DNA of 64,000 nt from Alteromonas sp. 1_MG-2023 (GCF_030547075.1 NZ_JAUOQH010000007.1:1-64000); one strand, 5' to 3'. Positions 40,027 through 49,269 are shown, numbered from the stretch's first letter. Program-made: numbers and translations. Notes: generated from the letters alone by a model not told the origin.

Positions 40027-40512
40027 ATGTCTACATACATTAGAGAGTTTAAACTAGAAGTGGCAACGCAAGCCAACACCAAAGGTTCGCGTCTGCTTTC
40101 AAAACAATTCAATGTCAGTTCAAGGCAAATTCGGTATTGGTGTTTAGTGTTTCGCCTTCATGGCGAACATGCTTTTTTGCATAAGCGAAAACCTTACACA
40201 AAAGAAGCTCGCCTAGAGATGATTCAACGAATGAAACGAGAAGGATGGTCGTTAACTTACACCAGTGCCTTTTTCGATTTGTCTTCTCCCGGAATGTTAT
40301 CCGAATGGTTTTCTGCTTATAATTCGGGGAAATTAACTCATTCGAAGCCAACCAGAGTGAACATGTCCAAGTCCGCCAAAGCTAAAAGCTCAAAAGAAAT
40401 GACAGAAAAAGAACTAAGAGAAGAGCTTGAATACCTCAGAGCGGAGAATGCTGTCTTAAAAAAGTGGAATGCCTTGGCTCAGAAAAAACAAACAGCGAAA
40501 AAGCAAAAGTAG
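40027..40512 (+). CDS. IS3-family transposase OrfA
   Basis: A protein of 161 residues from the ATG at 40027 (GGGGG upstream); an earlier in-frame TTG lies inside the terminal repeat and is not likely used. Helix-turn-helix DNA-binding segments (GSRLLSKQFNVSSRQIRYWC in parts and SLTYTSAFFDLSSPGMLSEW) and a C-terminal leucine-zipper-like helix (EKELREELEYLRAENAVLKK). It binds the IS ends and, by frameshift, provides the N-terminus of the OrfAB transposase. Confidence 0.93.
   Translation: MSTYIREFKLEVATQANTKGSRLLSKQFNVSSRQIRYWCLVFRLHGEHAFLHKRKPYTKEARLEMIQRMKREGWSLTYTSAFFDLSSPGMLSEWFSAYNSGKLTHSKPTRVNMSKSAKAKSSKEMTEKELREELEYLRAENAVLKKWNALAQKKQTAKKQK
40458..40464 (+). promoter_or_regulatory. Programmed -1 frameshift site (A AAA AAG)
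   Basis: In the OrfA frame the heptamer is read A-AAA-AAG, the standard slippery form. The OrfB frame opens exactly at its last base, so a -1 slip gives the OrfAB fusion. Confidence 0.8.
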
Positions 40513-41351
40513 TTGTTGAGCTTAAGGCTAGATTTAAATTATCGCATTTACTCAAGGCCAGTGAGTTGCCTAAAAGCGTTTACTATTACCATCGCAACAA
40601 AGGCGATAGTAACGACAAATACGATGCGATAAAGCAGCAAATTACGAGCATATACCACGCTCACAAAGGTCGGTATGGTTATAGACGCATAACGTCGACA
40701 TTACGCAATGCAGGCACACTCATTAACCATAAAACGGTTCAACGCTTGATGCTTCAATTATCACTGAAATCAGTAGTACGACCAAAGCGTTATAAGTCTT
40801 ATCGAGGCACAGTAGGTAAGCATATCGACAATACGCTTAACAGAGATTTTAATGCTGTGAAACCTAATCAAAAATGGGTAACCGATATCACAGAGTTTAA
40901 GGTAGCTAATCAACGTGTCTACCTGTCACCAATCATTGACCTGTTTAATCAAGAAGTTATTAGTTATGAGGTTGGCACTTCACCGAGATTAAATCTAGTC
41001 ACGGATGCGCTAAACAAGGCTATTAAACAATTACAATGGCATGAGCGACCACTCATTCACTCTGACCAAGGTTGGCAATATCAACACCAGATGACCAGAA
41101 AAATCATTGCAGACCACAACTTAATACAAAGTATGTCTAGAAAAGGAAATTGCTTAGATAATGCCGTTGCAGAAAACTTCTTCGGCATATTAAAGACGGA
41201 AATGTATCACGGCTATGAGTACAAAAGTGTTACTGAGCTGGTAAACGCAATCAAAGAATATATAAAATATTACAATCACAAACGAATTAAGCTGAAACTA
41301 AAAGGCCTGAGTCCGATAGCGTATCGAAATCAGGCCTTGGTAGCCGCTTAG
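40464..41351 (+). CDS. IS3-family transposase OrfB (DDE integrase domain)
   Basis: A frame of 295 residues, normally made as a fusion to OrfA by a -1 shift. An HTH_21 segment (IYHAHKGRYGYRRITSTLR in parts) precedes an rve integrase core. The catalytic triad is visible: Asp in WVTDITEF, Asp in IHSDQGWQY, and Glu in AENFFGILKTEMY. No stop or deletion interrupts the frame. Confidence 0.93.
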   Translation: MECLGSEKTNSEKAKVVVELKARFKLSHLLKASELPKSVYYYHRNKGDSNDKYDAIKQQITSIYHAHKGRYGYRRITSTLRNAGTLINHKTVQRLMLQLSLKSVVRPKRYKSYRGTVGKHIDNTLNRDFNAVKPNQKWVTDITEFKVANQRVYLSPIIDLFNQEVISYEVGTSPRLNLVTDALNKAIKQLQWHERPLIHSDQGWQYQHQMTRKIIADHNLIQSMSRKGNCLDNAVAENFFGILKTEMYHGYEYKSVTELVNAIKEYIKYYNHKRIKLKLKGLSPIAYRNQALVAA

Positions 41352-41384
41352 AAATGAGTCCAACTTTACGGGGTCACTTCATAA

Positions 41385-41397
41385 ATCGGGGCTTTTT
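41385..41397 (-). terminator. Right half of the split terminator, tyrS side
   Basis: ATCGGGGCTTTTT, complement of 39966-39978. Before insertion it would also have ended transcripts of tyrS coming from the right. Confidence 0.85.
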
Positions 41398-41439
41398 GGT
41401 ATTTACGTTAACAGCAAAATGCTAAGGCCTAATGCCACG

Positions 41440-42639
41440 CTACGCTAACGTAATTCTCGCAAATTTACGTTTACCCACTTGATAAACGTTTTCGCCAGCT
41501 TCGGTCAGTACAAGACGAGTATCTTCTACTTTATCGCCGTTAATTTTCACAGCACCTTGCTTAATCATACGCATAGCGTCAGATGTTGAGCCTACTAGCT
41601 TGGTTTCTTTTAATAAGTTACCAATAGCAATACCTTCTTCGCCAAGAGCAATTTCGAACTCTGGCATTTCATCAGGAATAGCATTTTTCTGGAAACGCTG
41701 AATGAAGTCTTGGTGCGCGCCTTCTGCTGCCGCATCGTCGTGGAAACGAGCGATAATTTCTTTCGCTAGCAATATCTTAATATCACGTGGGTTTTCACCG
41801 TTTTCAACACGTTGCTTAAGTTCTGCAATTTCTTCAAGCGGACGGAAACTTAGCAAGTCGTAGTAACGCCACATCAAGTCATCTGAAATCGACATCACTT
41901 TACCAAACATATCATTTGGCGCATCAGTAATACCAATATAGTTATTTAATGACTTAGACATTTTTTGAACGCCATCAAGGCCTTCAAGCAATGGCACCAT
42001 CACAATAGACTGTGGCTTAATGCTTTGCTCTTTTTGAAGCTCACGACCCATTAACAGGTTAAAGCGTTGATCAGTACCACCTAACTCAACATCAGATTTA
42101 AGCGCAACTGAATCCCAACCTTGTACTAACGGGTACAAAAATTCGTGGATCGCAATTGGCTGGCCATTGTTGTAACGCTTTTTAAAGTCGTCACGCTCAA
42201 GCATACGCGCAACCGTTTGGCTAGCGGCTAGCTTAATCATGCCCGCAGCGCCTAACTGATCCATCCACTCTGAGTTAAAGCGAATTTGAGTCAGTTCAGG
42301 ATCAAGTATTTTGAACACTTGTTCCTGATACGTTTGCGCGTTTTCTAATACCTGATCTTTACTTAAGGGCTTGCGTGTCACATTTTTCCCTGTAGGATCG
42401 CCAATCAGGCCAGTAAAGTCCCCAATAAGAAAAACAACGGTATGGCCTAACTGCTGAAAGGTACGCAGTTTGTTGATCAAAACAGTGTGACCAAGATGAA
42501 GATCAGGCGCAGTAGGATCAAAACCCGCTTTAATGGTTAGGGTTTTGCCGGATTTTAATTTCTCAATTAAATCCTCTTCGGGTAGAATTTCATCCGTTCC
42601 CCGTTTAATTTCAGCTAGCGCTGTTTGCCAGTCTTTCAT
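41440..42639 (-). CDS. tyrS: Tyrosyl-tRNA synthetase
   Basis: Charges tRNA-Tyr. A protein of 399 residues with class I signatures H48-L-G-H51 and K226-M-S-K-S230 and an S4-type RNA-binding domain at the end ([20 protein letters not shown] in parts, then [12 protein letters not shown]). Length and the spacing of motifs fit the TyrRS-2 (TyrZ-like) subgroup common in marine gammaproteobacteria. Divergent from mepM, with a large nested hairpin between them. Its natural terminator is interrupted by the IS element. Confidence 0.97.
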   Translation of the reverse strand: MKDWQTALAEIKRGTDEILPEEDLIEKLKSGKTLTIKAGFDPTAPDLHLGHTVLINKLRTFQQLGHTVVFLIGDFTGLIGDPTGKNVTRKPLSKDQVLENAQTYQEQVFKILDPELTQIRFNSEWMDQLGAAGMIKLAASQTVARMLERDDFKKRYNNGQPIAIHEFLYPLVQGWDSVALKSDVELGGTDQRFNLLMGRELQKEQSIKPQSIVMVPLLEGLDGVQKMSKSLNNYIGITDAPNDMFGKVMSISDDLMWRYYDLLSFRPLEEIAELKQRVENGENPRDIKILLAKEIIARFHDDAAAEGAHQDFIQRFQKNAIPDEMPEFEIALGEEGIAIGNLLKETKLVGSTSDAMRMIKQGAVKINGDKVEDTRLVLTEAGENVYQVGKRKFARITLA

Positions 42640-42755
42640 CGGTTATTTCACACTCTTGATATTGTAAGAATCTATTTTGAGCGGCATTTTACGCGGACAT
42701 TGGAACCATTAAAAGGTTTCTGCGTCAAAAAGCGGATGACTTGTCGTCATGTTCG

Positions 42756-42999
42756 TTATTGAACGCAATGGTTGAGGCATACTAACTGTCTCTGTGCAGA
42801 GCGATAACTCGCGTGTGTCTGTGGGGAAGAAGCTGTAACAAACCCTCCACCGCATGGATGCGGTGGCGGAGCGCCCATGGATGGGTTTACAGCGTGTTTG
42901 TGGAAGCTTCTTCCCCGCGGGCGCAAAAGCGAGTTATCGCTCTTGCTCTACTCAGACCAACTCAGCATGTAAGAGTTCGACTGCCATTGCGTTCAATAA
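42756..42999 (-). repeat. Structured dispersed repeat, copy 3, with three nested outer stems
   Basis: From outside in: TTATTGAACGCAATGG (42756-42771) with 42984-42999, 16 bases perfect; AGAGCGATAACTCGC (42798-42812) with 42929-42943, 15 perfect; GGGGAAGAAGCT (42823-42834) with 42905-42916, 12 perfect. Inside, read on the minus strand, is the core shared with copies 1 and 2: CACGCTGTAAA, CCCATCCATGGG, CTCCG, CCGCATCCATGCGG, GGAGGG. It fills most of the divergent tyrS-mepM gap (42640-43095), where promoters of both genes must also lie. Confidence 0.85.
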
Positions 43000-43095
43000 T
43001 TAACTTTTGCGCTAAAAAACAATGAGAAAAGTTGCATTTTTGAGCAACTTATGTGACAAGTATATTGCACATAAAATTCTCAAGTGGGTAGTATT

Positions 43096-44421
43096 ATGAG
43101 AATCAAACTAGACGCCTTTAAGGCGCTAAACATATTTAAACAATTGCCTAAGCAACACCGAACAGGATTAGCTGTCGCTAGTATGTTTTTAGGTGGGCTT
43201 ATTCTTTTACCGTCTGACACGGTAGAAGCTAGCCGTCATCAAGACGCTTTGGTGCTTGATACCGGTATTCGTTATCCTCTTGATTTGAACATTATGCCGT
43301 CAACCGACGTGTTTTCAATTGAAGAAGAGTCGAACTGGCAAACTTATAAAGTACGTAGCGGCGATACCCTTGCAAAGCTTTTTAAGCGTGCAGGTTTCAC
43401 TTCTCGTGACGTATACAATGTTACCCAAGCCGGTGACCTTGCTAAAACACTGGTAACCCTATTACCAGGTGATGAACTGTCGTTTAAAATCAACAACGAT
43501 GGTACCTTTGGCGAGCTTAAATATAAGCTTTCATCCACAGAAACGCTTTTCATTCGCACTGATCCTGAAGGTGATGGCCATACTTTTACCGCTGATTTAG
43601 AAAAGCGTGATGTTGATATTCGCTATAATTTTGCTCAAGGTGAAATTCAATCGAGCTTTTGGAATGCTGCGGTAACCGCTGGCTTAACCAGTAACCAAAT
43701 TATGAACCTCGCAGGCATTTTTGGCTGGGATATCGATTTCGCGATGGAAATTCGCGCAGGTGATACTTTTAACGTGGTGTTTGAAGAACAGTACATTGAT
43801 GGTGAATTTGTAGGTTATGGCAACATAGTGGCTGCAGAATTTACCAACCAAGGTGAAGAATTTAGCGCTATTTTGCATGAAGATGGCACTTATTACACAC
43901 CAGAAGGCCGAAGCATGCGTAAGAGCTTCTTACGTGCGCCAATTAACTTTAGGTACGTGAGCTCTAACTTTTCGAAAGCCCGTTTTCACCCAGTACAAAA
44001 GCGTTGGAAAGCACATCGTGGCACCGATTATGTAGCGGCCGTTGGTACACCAGTGATGGCGGCAGGTGACGGAAAAGTAATTAAATCTGCGTACGACAAA
44101 TACAATGGTCATCATGTGTTTGTTCAACATGGTGAAAAATATACCACCAAGTATCTGCACTTTAAAAAGCGAGCAGTAAAAGTAGGCGACACAGTAAAAC
44201 AGGGGCAAACCATTGGTTACCTAGGTAGCACTGGCTTGGCGTCTGGCCCACATGTTCACTACGAATTCTTGGTAGACGGTGTACACCGTAACCCTCGTAC
44301 GGTATCGCTACCTAAGGCGTTACCTATAGCCGCTGAAGAGCGAGAAGCTTTCATGGAAATTGCCCATGTTCGCCAACAACAGCTTAATAACAACAAACGC
44401 ATAATGCTTGCTATGAAATAG
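43096..44421 (+). CDS. mepM: Murein DD-endopeptidase, MepM-like (OapA/LysM plus M23)
   Basis: Cuts peptide cross-links in peptidoglycan to allow wall growth. A protein of 441 residues from the ATG at 43096 (a GTG at 43084 is also in frame). N-terminal hydrophobic anchor (about 25-45), LysM/OapA-like region (YKVRSGDTLAKLFKRAGF, about 80-125), a middle domain, and an M23 peptidase domain with HRGTDYVAAVGTP (His and Asp zinc ligands), HVFVQHG and the HxH of GPHVHYEF. Order tyrS / mepM / anmK is conserved in this group; anmK recycles wall sugars. Starts eight bases before anmK. Confidence 0.95.
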   Translation: MRIKLDAFKALNIFKQLPKQHRTGLAVASMFLGGLILLPSDTVEASRHQDALVLDTGIRYPLDLNIMPSTDVFSIEEESNWQTYKVRSGDTLAKLFKRAGFTSRDVYNVTQAGDLAKTLVTLLPGDELSFKINNDGTFGELKYKLSSTETLFIRTDPEGDGHTFTADLEKRDVDIRYNFAQGEIQSSFWNAAVTAGLTSNQIMNLAGIFGWDIDFAMEIRAGDTFNVVFEEQYIDGEFVGYGNIVAAEFTNQGEEFSAILHEDGTYYTPEGRSMRKSFLRAPINFRYVSSNFSKARFHPVQKRWKAHRGTDYVAAVGTPVMAAGDGKVIKSAYDKYNGHHVFVQHGEKYTTKYLHFKKRAVKVGDTVKQGQTIGYLGSTGLASGPHVHYEFLVDGVHRNPRTVSLPKALPIAAEEREAFMEIAHVRQQQLNNNKRIMLAMK

Positions 44422-44428
44422 CCACCCC

Positions 44429-45607
44429 ATGGCAAAATATATTGGCCTTATGTCAGGAACTAGCATGGACGGCGTTGACGCCGTCCTTTGCGATATCACT
44501 GTCGATAAGTGCCAAACCTTACATGCGGTATCTATTCCCTACCCTGCCAATCTACTCTCGTTACTTCATTCTCTTTGTACGCCTTCCCATAATGAACTCA
44601 ATGCGATGGCAACTGCCGATAGGTTGGTGGCCTACAGCTTTGCACAAGCCGTAAGCGTGTTGCTATCAGAAACTCAGCTTTCACCAAGCGATATCACCGC
44701 AATTGGCTCTCATGGACAAACCATTAGGCACTTTCCGCAAGGAATTGAACTTCAAAACGACATAGAACAAAAAGGCTTTACGTGCCAAATTGGCGACCCT
44801 AATACTCTTGCCGTGTTGACAGGCATTGATGTTATTGCTGATTTTAGGCGCAAAGATATTGCCCTTGGCGGCCAAGGTGCGCCCTTAGTGCCAGCCTATC
44901 ATAATGCGATTTTTGCCCATGACACCCACCCAAGAGTGCTGGTTAACATTGGCGGTATTGCGAATATTTCAGTGTTAGCGCCAAAACGTAATGAAGCGCC
45001 CCCTCTTGGTTACGATACAGGCCCGGGCAATACGCTAATGGATGGGTGGATTAAGCAGCATTTGAACCTGCCTTATGATGACAAAGGCCAATGGGCAGAT
45101 ACCGGATTGGTAAGTGATAGCTTATTAACGAAGTTGCTTTGTGATAGTTATTTTCATCAAGCTGCGCCTAAGAGCACTGGCAGAGAGTATTTTAACTTAG
45201 CATGGTTAACGTCTCATATTGACGCGCTTACTCGCCCATCAGCTATCGAAGTAGCCAGCTCTGAAGCCAGCACACTTTCCCCTCAAGATGTGCAAGCGAC
45301 CTTGTTGGCACTAACGGCAACCAGCATTGCCGATGAAATTAGTAAGCATCAGTTACCTCAAGAGGCGGAAGTTATCGTATGTGGCGGCGGCGCCTTTAAC
45401 CCTGTATTGATGCAACGTATAAGTAGCCTGCTACCTCAGTATCACGTAAGTGACAGCCGCTCTATTAATATACACCCGCAACATGTGGAAGGTGCCGCAT
45501 TCGCGTGGTTAGCCTTTGCGCATAAGAATAACATTCCAGGCAACGTGCCCGCAGTTACTGGCGCATCGCGAGAAGCGGTACTAGGTGTACTTTGCCCCGC
45601 CAATTAA
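44429..45607 (+). CDS. anmK: Anhydro-N-acetylmuramic acid kinase
   Basis: Phosphorylates and opens 1,6-anhydro-MurNAc during cell-wall recycling. A protein of 392 residues, slightly longer than the E. coli enzyme. The ATP-binding N-terminus GLMSGTSMDGVDAV, the catalytic Asp of VIADFRRKDIALGGQGAPLV (in parts), NIGGIANIS and the GYDTGPGNTLMD and VCGGGAFN blocks are all as expected. Seven bases follow the mepM stop, so the pair is one operon. Converges on the binding-protein fusion gene with a gap of 14 bases. Confidence 0.96.
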   Translation: MAKYIGLMSGTSMDGVDAVLCDITVDKCQTLHAVSIPYPANLLSLLHSLCTPSHNELNAMATADRLVAYSFAQAVSVLLSETQLSPSDITAIGSHGQTIRHFPQGIELQNDIEQKGFTCQIGDPNTLAVLTGIDVIADFRRKDIALGGQGAPLVPAYHNAIFAHDTHPRVLVNIGGIANISVLAPKRNEAPPLGYDTGPGNTLMDGWIKQHLNLPYDDKGQWADTGLVSDSLLTKLLCDSYFHQAAPKSTGREYFNLAWLTSHIDALTRPSAIEVASSEASTLSPQDVQATLLALTATSIADEISKHQLPQEAEVIVCGGGAFNPVLMQRISSLLPQYHVSDSRSINIHPQHVEGAAFAWLAFAHKNNIPGNVPAVTGASREAVLGVLCPAN

Positions 45608-45621
45608 AGATATAACACCCG

Positions 45622-47697
45622 CTAGTTTTTATAATAACCCGCCCGTTTCATTACCGCCTCAGATTGATACTGAGCTGCTTTGAGTGCTTCATCTACCGAT
45701 TGTAGTTGTTTAACTGCTAAATTCACCTGAACCCCAACTAGGTAACCTAATGCAGTGAATTCCGGTATGGGAACAAACTGGTTACCCGTAGTGGGTACAT
45801 TTAGGTTGTCCACGTCTGTTGCCAAGAGCGCGTCATACTCATATCTTGCATAGGGAATAGCGCTCAAATAACTGCTAGTGTAGGTAGAGTGCCGAGTACC
45901 TGCTGGGGCTGCATAATGACCGTACTTTTCTTGAATGGATGCAATAAAACCTTTAGACGTTAACCAATATGCTAGCGCTTGTGCGGCCGCTACATTTTGA
46001 GATTGTTGCGGTACAGCGAAATTCCAAGACCAAAACCACTGAGCTCCCTCTCGCGTTTTGCCTATTGGCGCATAAGTCACCCCTACATGCTCCGACACTT
46101 TAGAGTAAGCAGGGTCAAGTAAGTAGCCGCCTAGCGATGATGCATCAACAAAGAATGCTAACTTTCCATCAGCAAAAAGCTGCTGATTTTCTTTCCAACC
46201 TAGGTTGTGATTATCTGGCGGGCCACTTTCTACCACAAGTGAAACATAGTCAGATACTGCTCGTTCCCAAGACTTAGTAGTCAGCATTGGTTTCATGTCT
46301 TCATCGAACCATTTTCCGCCGTATGTATTCACCATAGTGCTCACAAGAGCCATATTTTGCCCCCAGCCAACTTGCGTGCGAAGCCCTACCCCATAAATTT
46401 GATTTTCAGGATTGTGCAGTGACGATGCTATCGCCTTTAGTTTTTGATAAGTAAGAGGCGCGGGCATTTCAATATTAGCGCTCGTTAACAGATCTTTTCG
46501 ATAAAATGTCAGTGTGGTTTCACCTACAAACGGCAAACCGTAAACCGCGCCTTGATAGGTGTTAGAATGCCTGGCTATAGGAATGATGTCTTCAACATCA
46601 TAGGTAGAAGGCGGTTGAGTAAAAGGTAGCAACCAACCATTTTTAGCCCAAATGGGCACCTCGAAATTTCCTAGCATAACTAAATCGAACTGGGTTTCGT
46701 TAACAGCAGAGTCGCCCAGTAGATGTTTTCTAAGAATACTCTCTTCCATTACGCGCCACTGTATTTCAAGCGCTGAAAAAGGTGTATCGCTGCTATTTAT
46801 ATACCTGATCGCCGTTTCAATTCCGTTTATATTTGGCGCGCCAACAATCACTTTTCTCTTAGTGGCAGGGTTTGTAGGTTCTATGTATATACCGTATCGC
46901 TTCAACACCTTATCGATTGTTCCATCAGCTTGTAATGACGCCAATGCTCGGTTAAAACGCTCGATAAATTTCTGAGCATTAGGAAGCTGCTTTGAAAGCC
47001 CTAGAAAATAGGGGTTCTGCCCTTTTAGTGGTTTTATAAATTTGAATTTTTGAGCCAGATGAGGACGATGATTGATGATGGCTTGTTTCGCGCTGTATTC
47101 ATCAATATATATGAAGTCCACTCTTCCTCGCTCTAACATGTCTAATAAGGTAGGTAAGGACTTAGCTAATAGCTTATGGATTTTCTCGGTTTGACTCAGA
47201 CTTTCTGGTATTTGGGAACCACGCAATACCCCTAATCGAGTTAATCCCATGCCAACAAATTGGTCGACTGAATCGCCTAAATCAGCTTCAAATAAGTTTT
47301 CTATTTTTCGATTATTATGCACAAGATAGTTGATGCTTCCACCAGGTATTGCATCTGAATACACCATACCTTTTAAAGGTTCTTCGCTTCTGTGAAGAGG
47401 GAAAACACCTTCAATCTGGCCACTATCCGCAAGGTATATAGCTCGGGCATGGGGGTAAAATTCAAACTTTGGGGTGATTCCTATTTCTTTGAAAGTAAGG
47501 TGAATAACTTCATTAATGTAGCCTTGCAATTGGTTATGTTCGCTACTAAACGGGCTAACTTCAGAAGTGGCTAACGTAATGGTGTTACTTTGATCAGCGT
47601 TAGCTTTAAAAGTAAAAGTGTTTAAACCAATTAGTATAACAACGCTAAGAAAATGACTTAGAAAATTCGAATTCGAAGTGCCAAACAAGTTGCCCAT
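45622..47697 (-). CDS. Fusion of two periplasmic solute-binding proteins
   Basis: A protein of 691 residues. Signal peptide 1-34 (cleavage after KANA). Residues 38-275 are a family 3 (amino-acid type) binding domain: ITLATSEVSPFSSE, YINEVIHLTFKEIGITPKFE in parts, and the end ADGTIDKVLKRYGI. Residues about 286-690 are a family 1 (sugar-type) binding domain: QFDLVMLGNFEVPIWAKNG, GLPFVGETTLTFYRKDLL, LFADGKLAFFVDASSLGG and a QEKYGHYAAPAG tail. Each half has its own hinge. No transporter genes are nearby. The two-domain protein may be a free sensor or scavenging protein; ligand unknown. I see no frameshift between the halves. Confidence 0.85.
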   Translation of the reverse strand: MGNLFGTSNSNFLSHFLSVVILIGLNTFTFKANADQSNTITLATSEVSPFSSEHNQLQGYINEVIHLTFKEIGITPKFEFYPHARAIYLADSGQIEGVFPLHRSEEPLKGMVYSDAIPGGSINYLVHNNRKIENLFEADLGDSVDQFVGMGLTRLGVLRGSQIPESLSQTEKIHKLLAKSLPTLLDMLERGRVDFIYIDEYSAKQAIINHRPHLAQKFKFIKPLKGQNPYFLGLSKQLPNAQKFIERFNRALASLQADGTIDKVLKRYGIYIEPTNPATKRKVIVGAPNINGIETAIRYINSSDTPFSALEIQWRVMEESILRKHLLGDSAVNETQFDLVMLGNFEVPIWAKNGWLLPFTQPPSTYDVEDIIPIARHSNTYQGAVYGLPFVGETTLTFYRKDLLTSANIEMPAPLTYQKLKAIASSLHNPENQIYGVGLRTQVGWGQNMALVSTMVNTYGGKWFDEDMKPMLTTKSWERAVSDYVSLVVESGPPDNHNLGWKENQQLFADGKLAFFVDASSLGGYLLDPAYSKVSEHVGVTYAPIGKTREGAQWFWSWNFAVPQQSQNVAAAQALAYWLTSKGFIASIQEKYGHYAAPAGTRHSTYTSSYLSAIPYARYEYDALLATDVDNLNVPTTGNQFVPIPEFTALGYLVGVQVNLAVKQLQSVDEALKAAQYQSEAVMKRAGYYKN

Positions 47698-48010
47698 AAT
47701 CTCAGTTTTTGCATTTAGACTCTGGATTGAAGTATTAGCGTGAACTTATAAAATTGCCAGTAAACTGGTCTTAATCATTGTTTATCTATCTTTTGGCGCT
47801 TTTTAAGGAATTTTTTTTGGGGGGGCGGCGGAAGGGTGTAAAAAACATGCTTTTATATCCGATGCCGCAGTTATACTTCTTGGTTGAACGAGCCTGTATT
47901 CGCTACATCGATATTTTTTAATACAAATTGCTATATCCCTTTTTATGAAATCAATCCAAGTTGCGTCCAATTCTGTAATTACTTATATATACATTGAATA
48001 GGAGCGATAT
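47698..48010. other. Divergent gap between the binding-protein fusion and the flavin oxidoreductase
   Basis: No gene supported. A homopolymer junction of eight T and seven G lies at 47811-47825, followed by CGGCGG. The ribosome site AGGAG at 48000-48004 belongs to the oxidoreductase gene. Confidence 0.5.
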
Positions 48011-49132
48011 ATGTCAGAATCATCTCTGTTTACGTCCTTGGAGTGGGCTGGTAAATCTTTAGAAAACCGCATGGTACTAGCCCCAATGACTCGCGCTCGC
48101 GCGGGCAGCGACCGTATTCCGAATAAAATCATGGGGGATTATTACGTTCAGCGTGCTGATGCTGGCCTAATTATCACCGAAGCGACTGCAATATCAGAAG
48201 AAGGTAACGGTTGGGTTGATGCTCCAGGCATTTATACCGACGAAATGGTAGCAGGCTGGCGCTCAATTACAGAACGCGTGCATGAGGCTGGTGGTAAAAT
48301 AATACTTCAGTTGTGGCACACTGGGCGAGCTTCACATAGCGACTTTCATAATGGCGAGCTTCCGTTCTCTGCTTCTGCGGTTGCCATTGAGGGCGATGAA
48401 ATTCACACGCCCAAAGGCAAAAAGCCTTATGAAGTTCCTCAGCCAATGACTCATGATGACATTCGTCGTACTGTAGCCGACTACAAACATGCAGCTGTGA
48501 ATGCTAAAGCCGCGGGTTTTGATGGTGTTGAAGTGCATGCTGCCAATGGTTATTTACCTAATCAATTTTTGGACAGTCGTAGTAATCAGCGTAGTGACGA
48601 ATACGGCGGTAGTGTAGATAACCGCTACCGTTTCCTTAGCGAAATCATGGATGCTGTATTAGAGATTTGGCCTGCCGAACACGTTGGCGTGCGTTTATCT
48701 CCGAACGGAATGTTTAACGATATGGGTGCCGATGACTTTCGCGATACATTTACTTTCGTTGCCCAACAGCTTAATAAACTCGAGCTAGGCTACTTGCACG
48801 TAATGGATGGCCTAGCCTTTGGTTTCCATGAACGCGGTGAAGCGATGAGCCTTGCTGAATTTCGCGCATTGTTTGACGGTATGCTTATGGGCAATTGTGG
48901 ATACACCCAAGATGAAGCTGAAAAGCGCATTTGCGACGGTGATGCCGATATGATTGCGTTTGGCCGCCCTTGGATAACAAACCCAGACTTACCTACGCGA
49001 TTTAAACATGACTACCCGTTGACTGCGTTTGATGACCCTTCGACGTGGTACGGTGGTAGTGAGGAAGGCTATACCGACTACGAGACTTATCGAGAGGAAA
49101 GTGGCAAAGCGGCGATGGAATCATTAACTTAA
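48011..49132 (+). CDS. Old yellow enzyme-family NADH:flavin oxidoreductase
   Basis: A FMN-dependent alkene reductase of 373 residues, similar to NemA. TIM-barrel landmarks: VLAPMTRARA (N-terminal FMN loop), ILQLWHTGRASHS, the substrate pair His-x-x-Asn in VHAANGYLPNQFLDSRSN (in parts), RLSPNG and AFGRPWITNPDL for the FMN phosphate. It probably reduces unsaturated carbonyl or nitro compounds in the cytoplasm. AGGAG at an ideal distance precedes the ATG. No regulator is next to it. A terminator follows. Confidence 0.95.
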   Translation: MSESSLFTSLEWAGKSLENRMVLAPMTRARAGSDRIPNKIMGDYYVQRADAGLIITEATAISEEGNGWVDAPGIYTDEMVAGWRSITERVHEAGGKIILQLWHTGRASHSDFHNGELPFSASAVAIEGDEIHTPKGKKPYEVPQPMTHDDIRRTVADYKHAAVNAKAAGFDGVEVHAANGYLPNQFLDSRSNQRSDEYGGSVDNRYRFLSEIMDAVLEIWPAEHVGVRLSPNGMFNDMGADDFRDTFTFVAQQLNKLELGYLHVMDGLAFGFHERGEAMSLAEFRALFDGMLMGNCGYTQDEAEKRICDGDADMIAFGRPWITNPDLPTRFKHDYPLTAFDDPSTWYGGSEEGYTDYETYREESGKAAMESLT

Positions 49133-49177
49133 GAGTTAGGTTCTGCTTTATTGCGAAAAGCAAAGTAGTCAGTAAAT

Positions 49178-49226
49178 AAAAAGCAGTTCAGCCTAATGGG
49201 TTCACCTCAGGACTGACTGCTTTTTC
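49178..49226 (+). terminator. Terminator after the flavin oxidoreductase gene
   Basis: AAAAAGCAGT (49178-49187) pairs with ACTGCTTTTT (49216-49225), with the loop containing a weaker CAGCC/GGACTG pairing. A and T runs on both sides allow action on both strands, which suits the convergent gene at 49270. Confidence 0.75.
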
Positions 49227-49269
49227 TATCTATCGATATTTAACTTACAGCATTATTGCCGTTTGCCAG

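Larger units (their letters stand above)
39982..41381 (+). mobile_element. Complete IS3-family insertion sequence, 1400 bp
   Basis: Terminal inverted repeats: left 39982-40005 and right 41358-41381 start TGAAGTGACCCC and end AGTTGGAC, matching at 21 of 24 positions. A four-base target duplication TAAA flanks it (39978-39981 and 41382-41385). It encodes OrfA and OrfB in -1 phase with a slippery A-AAA-AAG. All parts are intact, so the insertion looks recent and the element may be active. The subgroup is probably IS150-like, on the basis of the 3-4 base duplication. Confidence 0.95.

Noticed and set aside
42813-43025. Plus-strand frame of 70 residues within the tyrS-mepM hairpin element
   Set aside because: Its sequence is generated by the inverted repeats themselves, and there is no ribosome site.
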